NCBI GenBank assembly: GCA_964562405.1
Contig: CAZLTC010000006.1
Location: forward strand, 3,950 to 67,949
Direction: 5' to 3'
Length of the DNA stretch: 64,000 nucleotides
Source: WJLY01 sp964562405
GTDB lineage: Bacteria; Joyebacterota; Joyebacteria; Joyebacterales; Joyebacteraceae
Both the position numbers and the translations under genes were made by a program. Of the stretch, positions 33,965 through 42,707 are shown piece after piece; the first letter of the stretch is position 1, and each line of letters opens with the position of its first letter. The notes beneath the pieces were generated by a model, which was not told where the DNA came from, ran no database searches, and saw nothing but the letters and a program-made list of their open reading frames with translations.

Positions 33965-35683
33965 GTGAATACGCGAGCACACGCCGTCATAATCCTGGTC
34001 GTCATGGCCTTCTTCGTCGGCATCTTTCTCTGGCAGGAGCACGCTGCCACGGGGACGTTCGGTTTCCCTCTCGACGATGCCTGGATTCACGCGCAGTTCG
34101 CCCGGAACATCGTGCTCGGCAACGGGTTCTCTTACAACCCGGGCGTGCCGGCCTCGGGATCGACGGCGCCGCTGTGGACGTTCGTGTCGGCGACCGGGTT
34201 TCTTCTGACCGGCGATCCCGTTCTCGGCGCGAAGGTCATGGGCGTCCTCTTCCTTGGTCTCACCGTGTTCCTCGTCTACTTCATCGTGAGGGCGATCACG
34301 GGCGACGGGAGGGAGGCGCTCTTCGCCGCCGTGATAGCGGCGTCGCTCCCCAGGCTGCTCTGGGCGAGCGTCTCCGGGATGGAGGTGACGCTCGCGGTCT
34401 CGCTCTCTCTGGCTGGCATACTTACTCACATCCTCTACTCCAACACGTCGGACAAACGGCAGTACCTCTCGACCGCGCTCTTCGGACTCGCGACGCTCGC
34501 CAGGCCCGAGTGCGGGATCTTCTTCGGCGCGGCTCTGCTCGACCGCACGCTCGTGCGCGTCCTCATCCGCTGGCGCGGGCTGGCGGCGCGCGAGTGGGCC
34601 GTGCCAATGCTGCTGCACGTGGGGCTCTTCGCTCTCGTACTGCTTCCGTTCCTCGTGTTCAGCAAGCGCTTCGGCATAGGATTCCTGCCGAACACAGCCT
34701 ACGCCAAGGCGCTGTTCTGGAACAGGGGACTCATCTCGGCCTTCATCAAGTCCAGCCCGCTGGAGCTTCTGAAGTCACTGACCGTGTACCCGTTCAATTA
34801 CTACCTGTCGTTTCTCGAGGAGAGCTCGCGGAACAACCCCGTCCTCTTCGCCATGGTTGCGTTCGGTTTCTTCAAGCTGACGCTCTCGATGCCGTACGGC
34901 CGCACGACGCGATACCAGTCGTTCATCCTGCCCCTTGCGGTGATCCTCTTCCCGCTCGTCATGGGCATCGTGGCGCCGTTCGGCGAGGCATCGTTCCAGG
35001 AGGGCCGCTACGCGGCGCCCGTGGCCCCGCTCATGCTCATAGTGGGCACGATCGGCATCTACTCGGCGGCCAGCTACGGCGCGCGCATATTCAGCGAGGC
35101 CAAGTTCATGGGAAGTCCGGCCAGGCTTGTACTCGAGCGCAGCCTGATCTGGTTCCTGATGGCGCTGACGCTGTTAGCGCAGGGGAGAAACGTCTGGTAC
35201 CAAAGCAAGATTTACGGAAAGGAAGTGGCGAACATCGAGGACATGCAGGTGACGCTCGGCAGATGGATAGACCAGAACCTGCCCCGCGATGCGGTGATCG
35301 CGGTCAACGACGTCGGCGCTATAGCGTACTTCTCCCAGCGCAAGGTCCTGGACACCGTCGGCCTCATATCACCCGAGGTGCTGGCATACCGCAGAGAAGG
35401 TCAGTCCGCCGACACGGCGATGTTCAGTCTGCTGGAGTCCGAGAGGCCTGACTATGCGGTGCTGTTCCCCGCGTGGTATCCGCAGTCGGTTCGCAGGGAC
35501 GTCTTCGAGCCCATCCATCGCGTCGTGCTCCACGACAACGTGATCTGCGGAGGTGATGAGATGGTCGTCTACAAACTGGACTGGGACAGGCTGGGCGACA
35601 CAGACGAGGCGCCGAAGAGGGTTCCGGAGGGCGACGGCGGAGCGGCCGCCGAGCGTTCCCGCGAGGAGGTCCCGGATGGCTAG
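33965..35683 (+). CDS. Polytopic GT-C-fold glycosyltransferase-like membrane protein
   Basis: About 572 residues from GTG 33965; the TTG-initiated extension upstream has no ribosome site. A first membrane helix (AVIILVVMAFFVGIFLW) is followed by the loop GFPLDDAWIHAQFARNI, whose double Asp matches the catalytic or metal motif of GT-C enzymes using lipid-linked sugars. About ten further helices follow and then a soluble periplasmic C-terminal region (AVNDVGAIAYFSQRKVLDTVGLISPEV). I cannot identify donor or acceptor. The last eight bases overlap the PAP2 gene, an enzyme type that recycles polyprenyl phosphates, so the pair may work on lipid-linked glycans. Confidence 0.75.
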   Translation: MNTRAHAVIILVVMAFFVGIFLWQEHAATGTFGFPLDDAWIHAQFARNIVLGNGFSYNPGVPASGSTAPLWTFVSATGFLLTGDPVLGAKVMGVLFLGLTVFLVYFIVRAITGDGREALFAAVIAASLPRLLWASVSGMEVTLAVSLSLAGILTHILYSNTSDKRQYLSTALFGLATLARPECGIFFGAALLDRTLVRVLIRWRGLAAREWAVPMLLHVGLFALVLLPFLVFSKRFGIGFLPNTAYAKALFWNRGLISAFIKSSPLELLKSLTVYPFNYYLSFLEESSRNNPVLFAMVAFGFFKLTLSMPYGRTTRYQSFILPLAVILFPLVMGIVAPFGEASFQEGRYAAPVAPLMLIVGTIGIYSAASYGARIFSEAKFMGSPARLVLERSLIWFLMALTLLAQGRNVWYQSKIYGKEVANIEDMQVTLGRWIDQNLPRDAVIAVNDVGAIAYFSQRKVLDTVGLISPEVLAYRREGQSADTAMFSLLESERPDYAVLFPAWYPQSVRRDVFEPIHRVVLHDNVICGGDEMVVYKLDWDRLGDTDEAPKRVPEGDGGAAAERSREEVPDG

Positions 35684-36272
35684 CTACCTGGGCCAGATCG
35701 ACCACTGGCTCTTCCTGTTGCTGAACGGCAGGCTCACGAGTCCCTTGCTCGACAAGGTGATGCCGTTCGTGACCACACAGGAACACTGGTATCCACTGCT
35801 CCTGGTCGTCCTCGTCGCGCTGCTCATATGGGGCGGTCGGCGCGGACGCATAGCGGCCGTGCTCCTCATCGTTGCCGTGGCCTTGGCCGACCAGATCTCC
35901 TGCTCGCTCCTCAAGCCGCTCGTCGGCCGCATCCGTCCCTGCAATGCTCTGCCCTCCGACCAGGTGCGACTTCTCGTGGGTTGCTCGAAGGCCTTCTCAT
36001 TCCCCTCGGCGCATGCCGCCAACTCCTTCGCCATGGCGTGGGTCGTTTCCTGGGGCATGCCCAGGCTCTCCTTCTTCGCCTTCCTCCTGGCCATCGCCGT
36101 GGCGTACTCGCGTGTCTACGTCGGCGTGCACTACCCGCTGGATGTCCTGGGGGGCGCGGTCCTCGGCCTGCTCATCGGCGGTCTTCTGACCGCGCTCGGG
36201 CGAGTGGTCGAGAGGAAGCTGAGGCGGAGGAGACTGGCGGGGGAGGGCACGGAGTTCGGGCATGGGAGGTGA
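35676..36272 (+). CDS. PAP2-family membrane phosphatase
   Basis: 198 residues. ATG 35676 has GAGGAGGT at 6 bases and overlaps the end of the preceding gene. The three family motifs are present between membrane helices: LKPLVGRIRPCNA (KxxxxxxRP), FPSAHAANS (PSxH with catalytic His) and SRVYVGVHYPLDVLGG (SRxxxxxHxxxD). Candidate substrates are undecaprenyl pyrophosphate or phosphatidate. Coupling to the GT-C-like gene favours an isoprenoid-carrier role, but this is inference. Confidence 0.9.
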   Translation: MASYLGQIDHWLFLLLNGRLTSPLLDKVMPFVTTQEHWYPLLLVVLVALLIWGGRRGRIAAVLLIVAVALADQISCSLLKPLVGRIRPCNALPSDQVRLLVGCSKAFSFPSAHAANSFAMAWVVSWGMPRLSFFAFLLAIAVAYSRVYVGVHYPLDVLGGAVLGLLIGGLLTALGRVVERKLRRRRLAGEGTEFGHGR

Positions 36273-36311
36273 CCGGGAACAGGTCGGTCTTCGACAGCGG
36301 ACATCAGGCAG

Positions 36312-36345
36312 AACGCCCGGCAGGATCTCCTACCGGGCGTTTCGC
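36312..36345. terminator. Bidirectional terminator between convergent genes
   Basis: AACGCCCGG (36312-36320) pairs with CCGGGCGTT (36333-36341), and the inner AGGA/TCCT extends the helix. TTTCGCT follows on the plus strand. It serves the PAP2 gene and the convergent M16 gene. Confidence 0.75.
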
Positions 36346-36386
36346 TGTCCTTACGCGTCCGTGATTCGAACCGCTTCCTGAAGGGC

Positions 36387-39005
36387 CTACTCCGTTGACG
36401 AGGTCGCCTCGTCACTCTCGGCGGGCCGCGGCCGTCTCAGCACTGTGACCGGATTGTTCAGGTACTTCTTAGCGACGCGGAGCACGTCGTCCTTGGTTAC
36501 CGACTCGATGCCCTGAGCGTAGTCTCTGTTGAAATCGTACCCGAGTCCGTACAGCTCGGCTACCGCCACGTCCTGAGCCTGAGCCTCGTTGGTCTGCTTC
36601 GACGTCTTGTCCATGACGACGCAAAGCTGCTTGGCGTGCTCCAGTTCCTCGTCGGTGACAGGGTCCGTCGCGATCTGCTTCATGTACTTGTTGATGATGG
36701 AGAGCGACTGGTCGAGCGCCTCGTCATAGGTCGCCGCGTAGATGCCGAAGTAGCCGGTATCGAACCCGGTCCAGTTGTAGGCATGCACCACGTAGACCAG
36801 CGAGTTCCCTCTGAGGTCCGAGTGCAGCCATCCGCCTGGGTAGTAGATGCCTGACGTAACGGCATCCAGAACGTCCATTGCGCAGCGGTCGCCGGACGAG
36901 TACGGCATCCCCTTGTAGCCCATGAAGATGATCGTCTGTGCGCGATCGTGATAGCTGGTGAGCGTCTTGGCCTCCACGGCCTCGGGCTCCACCGCGATGC
37001 CAGGGCCGCGCTCACCATCGGACTGCCAGTCCCCGAACGCGTCCTCGACCATCGCCAGCGCATCGTCGTAGTCGATGTCGCCGAACACCGTCACGACCGT
37101 GTTGTGGGGCGTCACCAGCGCGTCGTGATGCGCGACGAGGTCGGCACGGGTCATCGCGGCCACGCTCTCGGGCGTGCCCACCGGTGGTCTGCCGTACGGA
37201 TGGGTCGGGAATAGCTCGGCGAGCATCCTGTCCATGGCGTCGGTCGTCCAGTTGTCACCGCGAGCCAGGATGGCGGCGTCGATCAGCGGGCGCTCCTTGT
37301 CCATCTCCGCCGTGTCGAAGCGGGGGTTCATCAGGATGTCGGAGAAGAGGTCCATGCCCTCGCCGAGGTCCTCGGTCATGACGGTCATGCCCGACTGTAT
37401 GCGAGTGTGGTTGGCCGAGCACGCGTACTGCGCTCCCATTTCGTCGATCTCGAGCGCGATCTCGTCGGCGCTGCGGCTGTCCGTGCCTCGCGGCATCATC
37501 TCGGCCACGAAGTTGGCCAGGCCGTTCTTGTCCTCGAACCTGGCGCCGGCCATCGAGTAGCTGCCCAGGAAGACGATGGGATTCGTGCTGTTGCGCTTGA
37601 TGAGGACCGTGAGGCCGTTGTCGAGGACGTGCTTCTCGACGTCGCCCACTTCCGGCGCCTCGACCGACACCTGCGCCACCTCCGCGGACTGCTCGGCAGT
37701 GGGCTCGAGCACGGCGATCCCAAGATTGTCATCATAGAAGTACTTCTTCACCACGTCGCGGATCTGGTCCGCTGTGACGTCCTGTATGTGCGCCGTGTAG
37801 AGCTCGTCGAAGTCGGGGTTCCCCGCCGTGATCTCGGAGCGACCGAGGCTCGACGCGAGGCTCTCCAGGTCCTGCCTGCTGAAGTAGAAGTCGGCCGTCT
37901 TGAGCTTCTTGGCCTTGTCGATCTCCTTCTCGGAGACCCGCTCCGTGGCCAGCTTGTAGACCTCCTCCGTGACCGCGTCTATGGCCGCGTCGATGTTGGC
38001 CGGATCGAGGGTCATCGAGACCGCGAACGTGCCCGCGTCGTAGGAAGGAGTGTGCGACCAGGAAGACACGCTGTATACGAGACCGAGGTCGTCGACGAGC
38101 TTCTTGTGAAGCCGCGAGCTGTTTCCCTCGGACAGCACGTGGGAGAGGATGTCGAGCGGGTACAGGTCCGGGTCCGAGAGCGGAACGGTGTGCCATCCCA
38201 TGAGGATGTACGCCATGTCGAGGTCCCGCTGCTCCATCAGCACGCGGCGGCCAAGCTGGGGCGGCTCAGGGACCAGGGCGGGCATGTCGACCGGCTTCCT
38301 GGCGAAGTCCTTGAAGGCGTCGGCGATCTTCGCCATCGCCTCGGCGGAGTCGAGGTCGCCGACGGCGACGAACACCATGTTGTCCGGCACGTACATCCGG
38401 TCGTGGTACTTCACGAGGTCGTCGCGCGTCAGCTTGAGGAAGTTGTCCAGATAGCCTATCACCGGGTACTTGGCCGGATGCTCGCGGAACATGACCTCTT
38501 TGAAGAGGTTGTAGATCCGCCGGCCCGGCTCGTCGTAGCCCATGTTGATCTCGCGCGTGATGACTCCGTGCTGCGCATCGACCTGCTCCTGCGGAAGATT
38601 GACGTTCATCGCCTGGTCGGCCAGCAGGTCGAGGGCCTCGTCGAAGTTATCGGTGGAGGTCTCTATGAAATAGCAGGCGTGGTCGTTGGTCGTGTACGCG
38701 TTGTACCCGCCGCCGATGGCCTCGACCTCCTTCTCGATCTGGTCGAGCGTGCGGTTCGTGGTCCCATCGCTCATCATGTGCTCGAGGTAGTGAGTGATGC
38801 CGCACCCGAGGTACTCCTCCTCGTGGATGCTGCCCGACTTGACGTAGAAGCGGAGGTTCACTACCGGAGACGAGTGGTTCTCGCGGACGATGACGGTCAT
38901 GCCGTCGGGAAGGACCTCCCTAACGGTCTCCGTCGCCTGGACCGCGACAGAAGCGAAAAGCACCAAAGCGGTGGCCAGCCAGACGGCTGCGACTGCGGCT
39001 CTCAT
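36387..39005 (-). CDS. Exported two-module M16 (insulinase-family) peptidase
   Basis: 872 residues with signal peptide (AAVAAVWLATALVLFASVAVQA). The N-terminal module carries the inverted zinc motif HYLEH (H72, E75, H76) and, downstream, EEYLGCG and ETSTDNFDEALDLLADQ. The second module (from about residue 445, HVLDNGLTVLIKRNSTNP) has NFVAEMM where an active module would have HxxEH, so it is the usual inactive half that completes the chamber. Family members degrade peptides, for example signal-peptide or transit-peptide remnants. Unlike other exported proteins here it lacks the FlgD-like domain, suggesting a periplasmic location. It is transcribed alone from its own promoter. Confidence 0.93.
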   Translation of the reverse strand: MRAAVAAVWLATALVLFASVAVQATETVREVLPDGMTVIVRENHSSPVVNLRFYVKSGSIHEEEYLGCGITHYLEHMMSDGTTNRTLDQIEKEVEAIGGGYNAYTTNDHACYFIETSTDNFDEALDLLADQAMNVNLPQEQVDAQHGVITREINMGYDEPGRRIYNLFKEVMFREHPAKYPVIGYLDNFLKLTRDDLVKYHDRMYVPDNMVFVAVGDLDSAEAMAKIADAFKDFARKPVDMPALVPEPPQLGRRVLMEQRDLDMAYILMGWHTVPLSDPDLYPLDILSHVLSEGNSSRLHKKLVDDLGLVYSVSSWSHTPSYDAGTFAVSMTLDPANIDAAIDAVTEEVYKLATERVSEKEIDKAKKLKTADFYFSRQDLESLASSLGRSEITAGNPDFDELYTAHIQDVTADQIRDVVKKYFYDDNLGIAVLEPTAEQSAEVAQVSVEAPEVGDVEKHVLDNGLTVLIKRNSTNPIVFLGSYSMAGARFEDKNGLANFVAEMMPRGTDSRSADEIALEIDEMGAQYACSANHTRIQSGMTVMTEDLGEGMDLFSDILMNPRFDTAEMDKERPLIDAAILARGDNWTTDAMDRMLAELFPTHPYGRPPVGTPESVAAMTRADLVAHHDALVTPHNTVVTVFGDIDYDDALAMVEDAFGDWQSDGERGPGIAVEPEAVEAKTLTSYHDRAQTIIFMGYKGMPYSSGDRCAMDVLDAVTSGIYYPGGWLHSDLRGNSLVYVVHAYNWTGFDTGYFGIYAATYDEALDQSLSIINKYMKQIATDPVTDEELEHAKQLCVVMDKTSKQTNEAQAQDVAVAELYGLGYDFNRDYAQGIESVTKDDVLRVAKKYLNNPVTVLRRPRPAESDEATSSTE

Positions 39006-39135
39006 CTATCCCTCCCTGTACCGGGTTGCACTGGAACGGGCAGCCTCATCCGCGTTTCCAGGAGCACCTGAACACGGGCCGCCGACAAGGCTTCGCAGTG
39101 CCCTGAAGCGGCGGCCCCTCAGCGACTTTGACCCC

Positions 39136-39164
39136 AGTATAGACAGGCCGGTTGCAGCGGTCAA
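39136..39164 (-). promoter_or_regulatory. Promoter of the M16 peptidase gene
   Basis: On the minus strand TTGACC (39159-39164) and TATACT (39136-39141) are 17 bases apart. The leader of about 125 bases contains a GCCGCCG/CGGCGGC hairpin. Confidence 0.75.
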
Positions 39165-39206
39165 GGAACCGGGACGGCTGAGGGCGCGAGGGCACCCTTA
39201 ATCTCG

Positions 39207-39235
39207 TTGCGAGACCGCGCGATGCCCCTTAGGAT
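39207..39235 (+). promoter_or_regulatory. Promoter of the suhB gene and possibly the efflux genes
   Basis: TTGCGA (39207-39212) and TAGGAT (39230-39235) are 17 bases apart, giving a start near 39242, 40 bases before the GTG at 39282. Confidence 0.55.
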
Positions 39236-39281
39236 GTAGGCGATTCTGCCGTACTGACCGCTGTTCGGGGAAGGAGCCTCA

Positions 39282-40049
39282 GTGAGGGACGAGACCAGGC
39301 TGGCGGCCGACGCCGCCAACGCTGCGGGCAGGCAGCTCAGGGAACGCTTCGAACGGTCGCATGAGGTGGAGAAGAAGAGCCGGCGTGAGCTCGTCACCGA
39401 GATGGACCGCGCGTCGGAGGGGATCATCCTCTCCGCGATCCGGGCGGAGTATCCCGACGACGCCGTGACAGCCGAGGAGAGCCGTCCGGTGCAGGGATCG
39501 TCCGGACGCGCCTGGATCGTCGACCCGCTGGACGGGACCAACAACTACGCGCACGGGTACCCGTTCTTCTCGGTCGTCGTCGCGTTCGAGGAGGGCGGAG
39601 AGGTCGTCTCGGGCGTCGTCTACGACCCTCTCAGAGACGAGCTGTTCGCCGCCGAGGCCGGCGCCGGAGCCACGGTCAACGGTTCGCCCATCAGGGTCTC
39701 CGAAACCGACTCGGTCGCGGACTCGATCGTCGCGACCGGATTCCCCTACGACCGCACCGCTCTGAACGACAACAACCTCGCAAACCTCAACAGATTCATA
39801 CTGTCGGTCCGCGGCATACGGAGGGCCGGCTCCGCCGCGCTCGACCTCGTCTACGTCGCGTGCGGCCGGCTCGACGGCTACTGGGAGCTGGCACTCAATG
39901 CCTGGGACGTCTCCGCCGGCGGCCTCATAGTGCGGGAGGCGGGCGGCCACGTTACGAACTTCGCATCGAAGGGTTGGGACCATCGCCGAGGCGACATCGT
40001 CGCCAGCAACGGTCGGATACACGACGAGATGCAAAGCCTGATAGGGTGA
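39282..40049 (+). CDS. suhB: Inositol-monophosphatase family protein (SuhB-like)
   Basis: 255 residues starting at GTG, with AAGGAG about 6 bases upstream. Metal-binding motifs are AEESRP (motif with Glu), WIVDPLDGTNNYAHGYPFFSV (DPLDGT) and ELALNAWDVSAGGLIVREAGG (WDxxAG). It dephosphorylates inositol phosphates or related sugar or nucleotide phosphates; SuhB in enterobacteria also has a role in rRNA transcription. The exact substrate is not readable from sequence. It precedes the efflux genes by 22 bases. Confidence 0.9.
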   Translation: MRDETRLAADAANAAGRQLRERFERSHEVEKKSRRELVTEMDRASEGIILSAIRAEYPDDAVTAEESRPVQGSSGRAWIVDPLDGTNNYAHGYPFFSVVVAFEEGGEVVSGVVYDPLRDELFAAEAGAGATVNGSPIRVSETDSVADSIVATGFPYDRTALNDNNLANLNRFILSVRGIRRAGSAALDLVYVACGRLDGYWELALNAWDVSAGGLIVREAGGHVTNFASKGWDHRRGDIVASNGRIHDEMQSLIG

Positions 40050-40071
40050 GTCTTCACGCTCGGAGATTCTG

Positions 40072-41517
40072 ATGAGAGTGTTCACGGTATTGCCGGCGGC
40101 CGCGTCGCGTGCTGCGCTCGCGGTGGCCGCCGCGGTCACCGTCGGCCTGACGCCGGCGCTGGGCGTCCTGCTGTCGCCAGGCGCCGCCCTCGCGGCGGAG
40201 GATCGCGAGTCTGAGGTCCTCACGCTCGACGTCGCGGTCAGCATGGCGCTCGAGCGCAACCTCGGCCTGGAGGCGGCGCGCGAGGACTACGAGTCGGCCA
40301 AGTGGGGTCTTCGCTCAGCGAGAGCATCGCTCTTCCCGTCGGTCGGTCTGTCGTCCACGGCACGCCGCGTCGATCCGGAGACCTACAGACGCGCCAACGC
40401 CTCGCTGGACTATATCGAGGAGTTCGGAGTCGACCTCGATCCGTTCCTGTACGAGACTACCTACGAGACGAGTTTCTACCTGACGGTGCCCATCTGGAAC
40501 GGCGGGAAGCTCTGGGGCGCCGTAGGAGCCGCCGGCGGGGGACGTGACGCGGCCAGGCAGGCATACGAGTCGAAGAGACGGGCGGTGATCGTCGATGCGG
40601 AGTCCGCGTACTTCGATCTGCTGAGAGCGCAAGATCTCGTGGACGTGCAGACCCAGGCGGTGTACGCCGCCTCCGACAATGCCACCGCGGCCGCGCGCAG
40701 GTTCGAGGTCGGGCTGACGAACCGTGCCGAGGCGTTGCGTTGGGAGGTGCAACGCGCGGACGAGGAGCGCAAGCTCGTGGAGGCCGAGGGCGCGCTAACG
40801 CTGGCGCGGACGAGGCTTCTCAACGTTCTGGGGTTGCCGCTCGACGCGAGCCTCACGCTTGCGGACGTGTCAGAGGATCTGCTCGCCGCGGCCGCGGACC
40901 GGTACGATGCCACGGTAGGGAGGGGCGACCTGACAGAGGAACGGGCGCTCGAGTTGCTCGCGGACAACCCTGAGCTCTTGGCCATGGACGCGGTCACCCG
41001 CTCGAGCGAGTCCGGCGTGGCCATCGCGAGAGGCTCTTTCCTGCCGGCCCTGAACGCATCGGCAAGCTACGGTTGGAAGGCGGACGACGACATCGATCCG
41101 GACGACGGGACCGCATGGTCCGTGACCCTGGCGCTTGACGTCCCAGTGTTCACGAGTTTCAAGAACCTCTCCGACTACCAAAGCAGCAAGCGCGCGTACT
41201 TCGCGTCGCTTCGTAGGCAGGAGGACGGCGAGCGCAATCTCGTGACCGCGCTTCGGGCCGCGGACTCCACCGTTCGCTCCTCGCTGAAGCGCGTCGCAGC
41301 CGCCCGCGTAGAAGAGGAGCTGGCAGCCGAGCTTCTGAAGAACGTGCGAAATACGTACACGCAGGGGATGGCGACCAACACCGAGCTGGTCGATGCCGAA
41401 GTGCTCTATGGCCTCAGCCGCGTGAGCGCGGTAGACGCGCTCTACGATTGCCTGATCGCCCTCGCCGAGACCGAGAGGCTCATCGGCCCGCCCGCCGAGA
41501 ACGAAACCGGAGAATGA
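40072..41517 (+). CDS. TolC-family outer-membrane efflux protein
   Basis: 481 residues. A signal peptide (AAASRAALAVAAAVTVGLTPALG) is followed by two repeated TolC halves, each with long helices: LDVAVSMALERNLGLEAAREDYESAKWGLRSARASLFPSVGLSS, then ALRWEVQRADEERKLVEAEGALTLARTRLLNVLG, and in the second half LTEERALELLADNPELLAMD and LVDAEVLYG. It forms the trimeric exit duct of a tripartite pump with the following two genes. Confidence 0.93.
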   Translation: MRVFTVLPAAASRAALAVAAAVTVGLTPALGVLLSPGAALAAEDRESEVLTLDVAVSMALERNLGLEAAREDYESAKWGLRSARASLFPSVGLSSTARRVDPETYRRANASLDYIEEFGVDLDPFLYETTYETSFYLTVPIWNGGKLWGAVGAAGGGRDAARQAYESKRRAVIVDAESAYFDLLRAQDLVDVQTQAVYAASDNATAAARRFEVGLTNRAEALRWEVQRADEERKLVEAEGALTLARTRLLNVLGLPLDASLTLADVSEDLLAAAADRYDATVGRGDLTEERALELLADNPELLAMDAVTRSSESGVAIARGSFLPALNASASYGWKADDDIDPDDGTAWSVTLALDVPVFTSFKNLSDYQSSKRAYFASLRRQEDGERNLVTALRAADSTVRSSLKRVAAARVEEELAAELLKNVRNTYTQGMATNTELVDAEVLYGLSRVSAVDALYDCLIALAETERLIGPPAENETGE

Positions 41518-41519
41518 TG

Positions 41520-42644
41520 ATGAGACGATTGGCGACCTTGCTGTCCATGTTCGTGGTTGTGCTTATGCTCCCCCCGGCACTCACCGGTTGCGGCGGTCGG
41601 CCCGGAGACGGCGAGGCCGCTGGAACCGCCGAGGCGCGCACGCCCGTCGAGGTGGACGTTGTGGAGCCGCACACGGCGGTTCTCGAGATCTCAGCGGTGG
41701 GCACGATCGAGGCGCGGGAGGACATCCTCGTTAGCTCGGAGGCAGCCGGTCAGGTGGTCGATGTGCCCGTGATGGTGGGGGACGGGGTGGCGGAGGGTGA
41801 CGTTCTGGTCAGGCTTGACGACGAACTGGCTGAGCTCTCGGTCCAGCAGGCCGACGCCCAGCTCCTGCTCGCAGAGGCCGACCTTGACAACGCTGAGGCC
41901 AACCTGAAGCGTGTGACCAACCTCTGGAAGGGCGGCGACGTCTCCGATTCCGACCACGAAGCCGCCGAGAGAGCGGCCAAGGTCGCCAGGGCCGGTCACA
42001 TGGCGGCCGCCGCGGCGCGAGCGAGCGCCGGCAGGCAGCTTCGCAACACCGAGATCGGCAGCCCGATCGACGGGGTCGTCGCGTTCGTCCACGTCGAGGG
42101 GGGGCAGCTCGTCGGCGTCGGCACTCCGATCGCCCAGGTCGTCAACGACGAGACCGTGCAGGTGGAGATCGGTCTCAACGAGAACGAGATCGTCGACGTC
42201 CGCCGTGGCGCGCCCGCGTCGGTTCGTATCCGGGCGCTGCCTGGCGAGACGTTCGCCGGTACCGTGGAGTACGTAGGTCCCAAGGCCGACGAGATGACCA
42301 GTACCTATCCCGTTCGGGTCGTCGTCCCGAATCCAAAGGGGCGCCTGCGGTCCGGCATGGTGGCGGAGGTCACGCTGACAGCCCGGCGGTTTGAGGATTC
42401 GATCGTGATAGAGCGGGACTGGGTCGCCGAGCGCTTCGGCGAGCCGTCCGTGTTCGTGGTCGTCGACTCCACAGCGGCGGTCAGGAAGGTGAGACTGGGC
42501 CGCATCATCGGTGACGGTGTGGTGGTGACCTCGGGGCTCGAGTCGGGCGATCGAGTGATTTCGTTCGGGTACGACCAGCTGACCGAAGGTGCGCCCGTCG
42601 ACGTGCGCAACGAGAAGGTCGACGTGGGCGACGAAGGGGAGTGA
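41520..42644 (+). CDS. Lipoprotein RND efflux adaptor (membrane fusion protein)
   Basis: 374 residues. Three ATGs in a row (41514, 41517, 41520) follow the tolC end; ATG 41520 gives the best spacing (7 bases) from GGAG and a clean lipoprotein signal ending LTGC. The adaptor has an N-terminal barrel strand region (VDVVEPHTAVLEISAVGTIEAREDILVSSEAAGQVVDVPVMVGDGVAEGDVL), a short alpha-hairpin (LDNAEANLKRVTNLWKGGDVSDSDHEAAER), a lipoyl half (IGSPIDGVVAFVHVEGGQLVGVGTPI) and a beta-barrel. It bridges the inner-membrane pump and TolC. Substrate unknown. Confidence 0.93.
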   Translation: MRRLATLLSMFVVVLMLPPALTGCGGRPGDGEAAGTAEARTPVEVDVVEPHTAVLEISAVGTIEAREDILVSSEAAGQVVDVPVMVGDGVAEGDVLVRLDDELAELSVQQADAQLLLAEADLDNAEANLKRVTNLWKGGDVSDSDHEAAERAAKVARAGHMAAAAARASAGRQLRNTEIGSPIDGVVAFVHVEGGQLVGVGTPIAQVVNDETVQVEIGLNENEIVDVRRGAPASVRIRALPGETFAGTVEYVGPKADEMTSTYPVRVVVPNPKGRLRSGMVAEVTLTARRFEDSIVIERDWVAERFGEPSVFVVVDSTAAVRKVRLGRIIGDGVVVTSGLESGDRVISFGYDQLTEGAPVDVRNEKVDVGDEGE

Positions 42645-42707
42645 TGACCGCCTCGCCGGACGCGTGGCGGGAGCCCTGCCCGACGGGAGTCTGAACGGAG
42701 CCAGAGC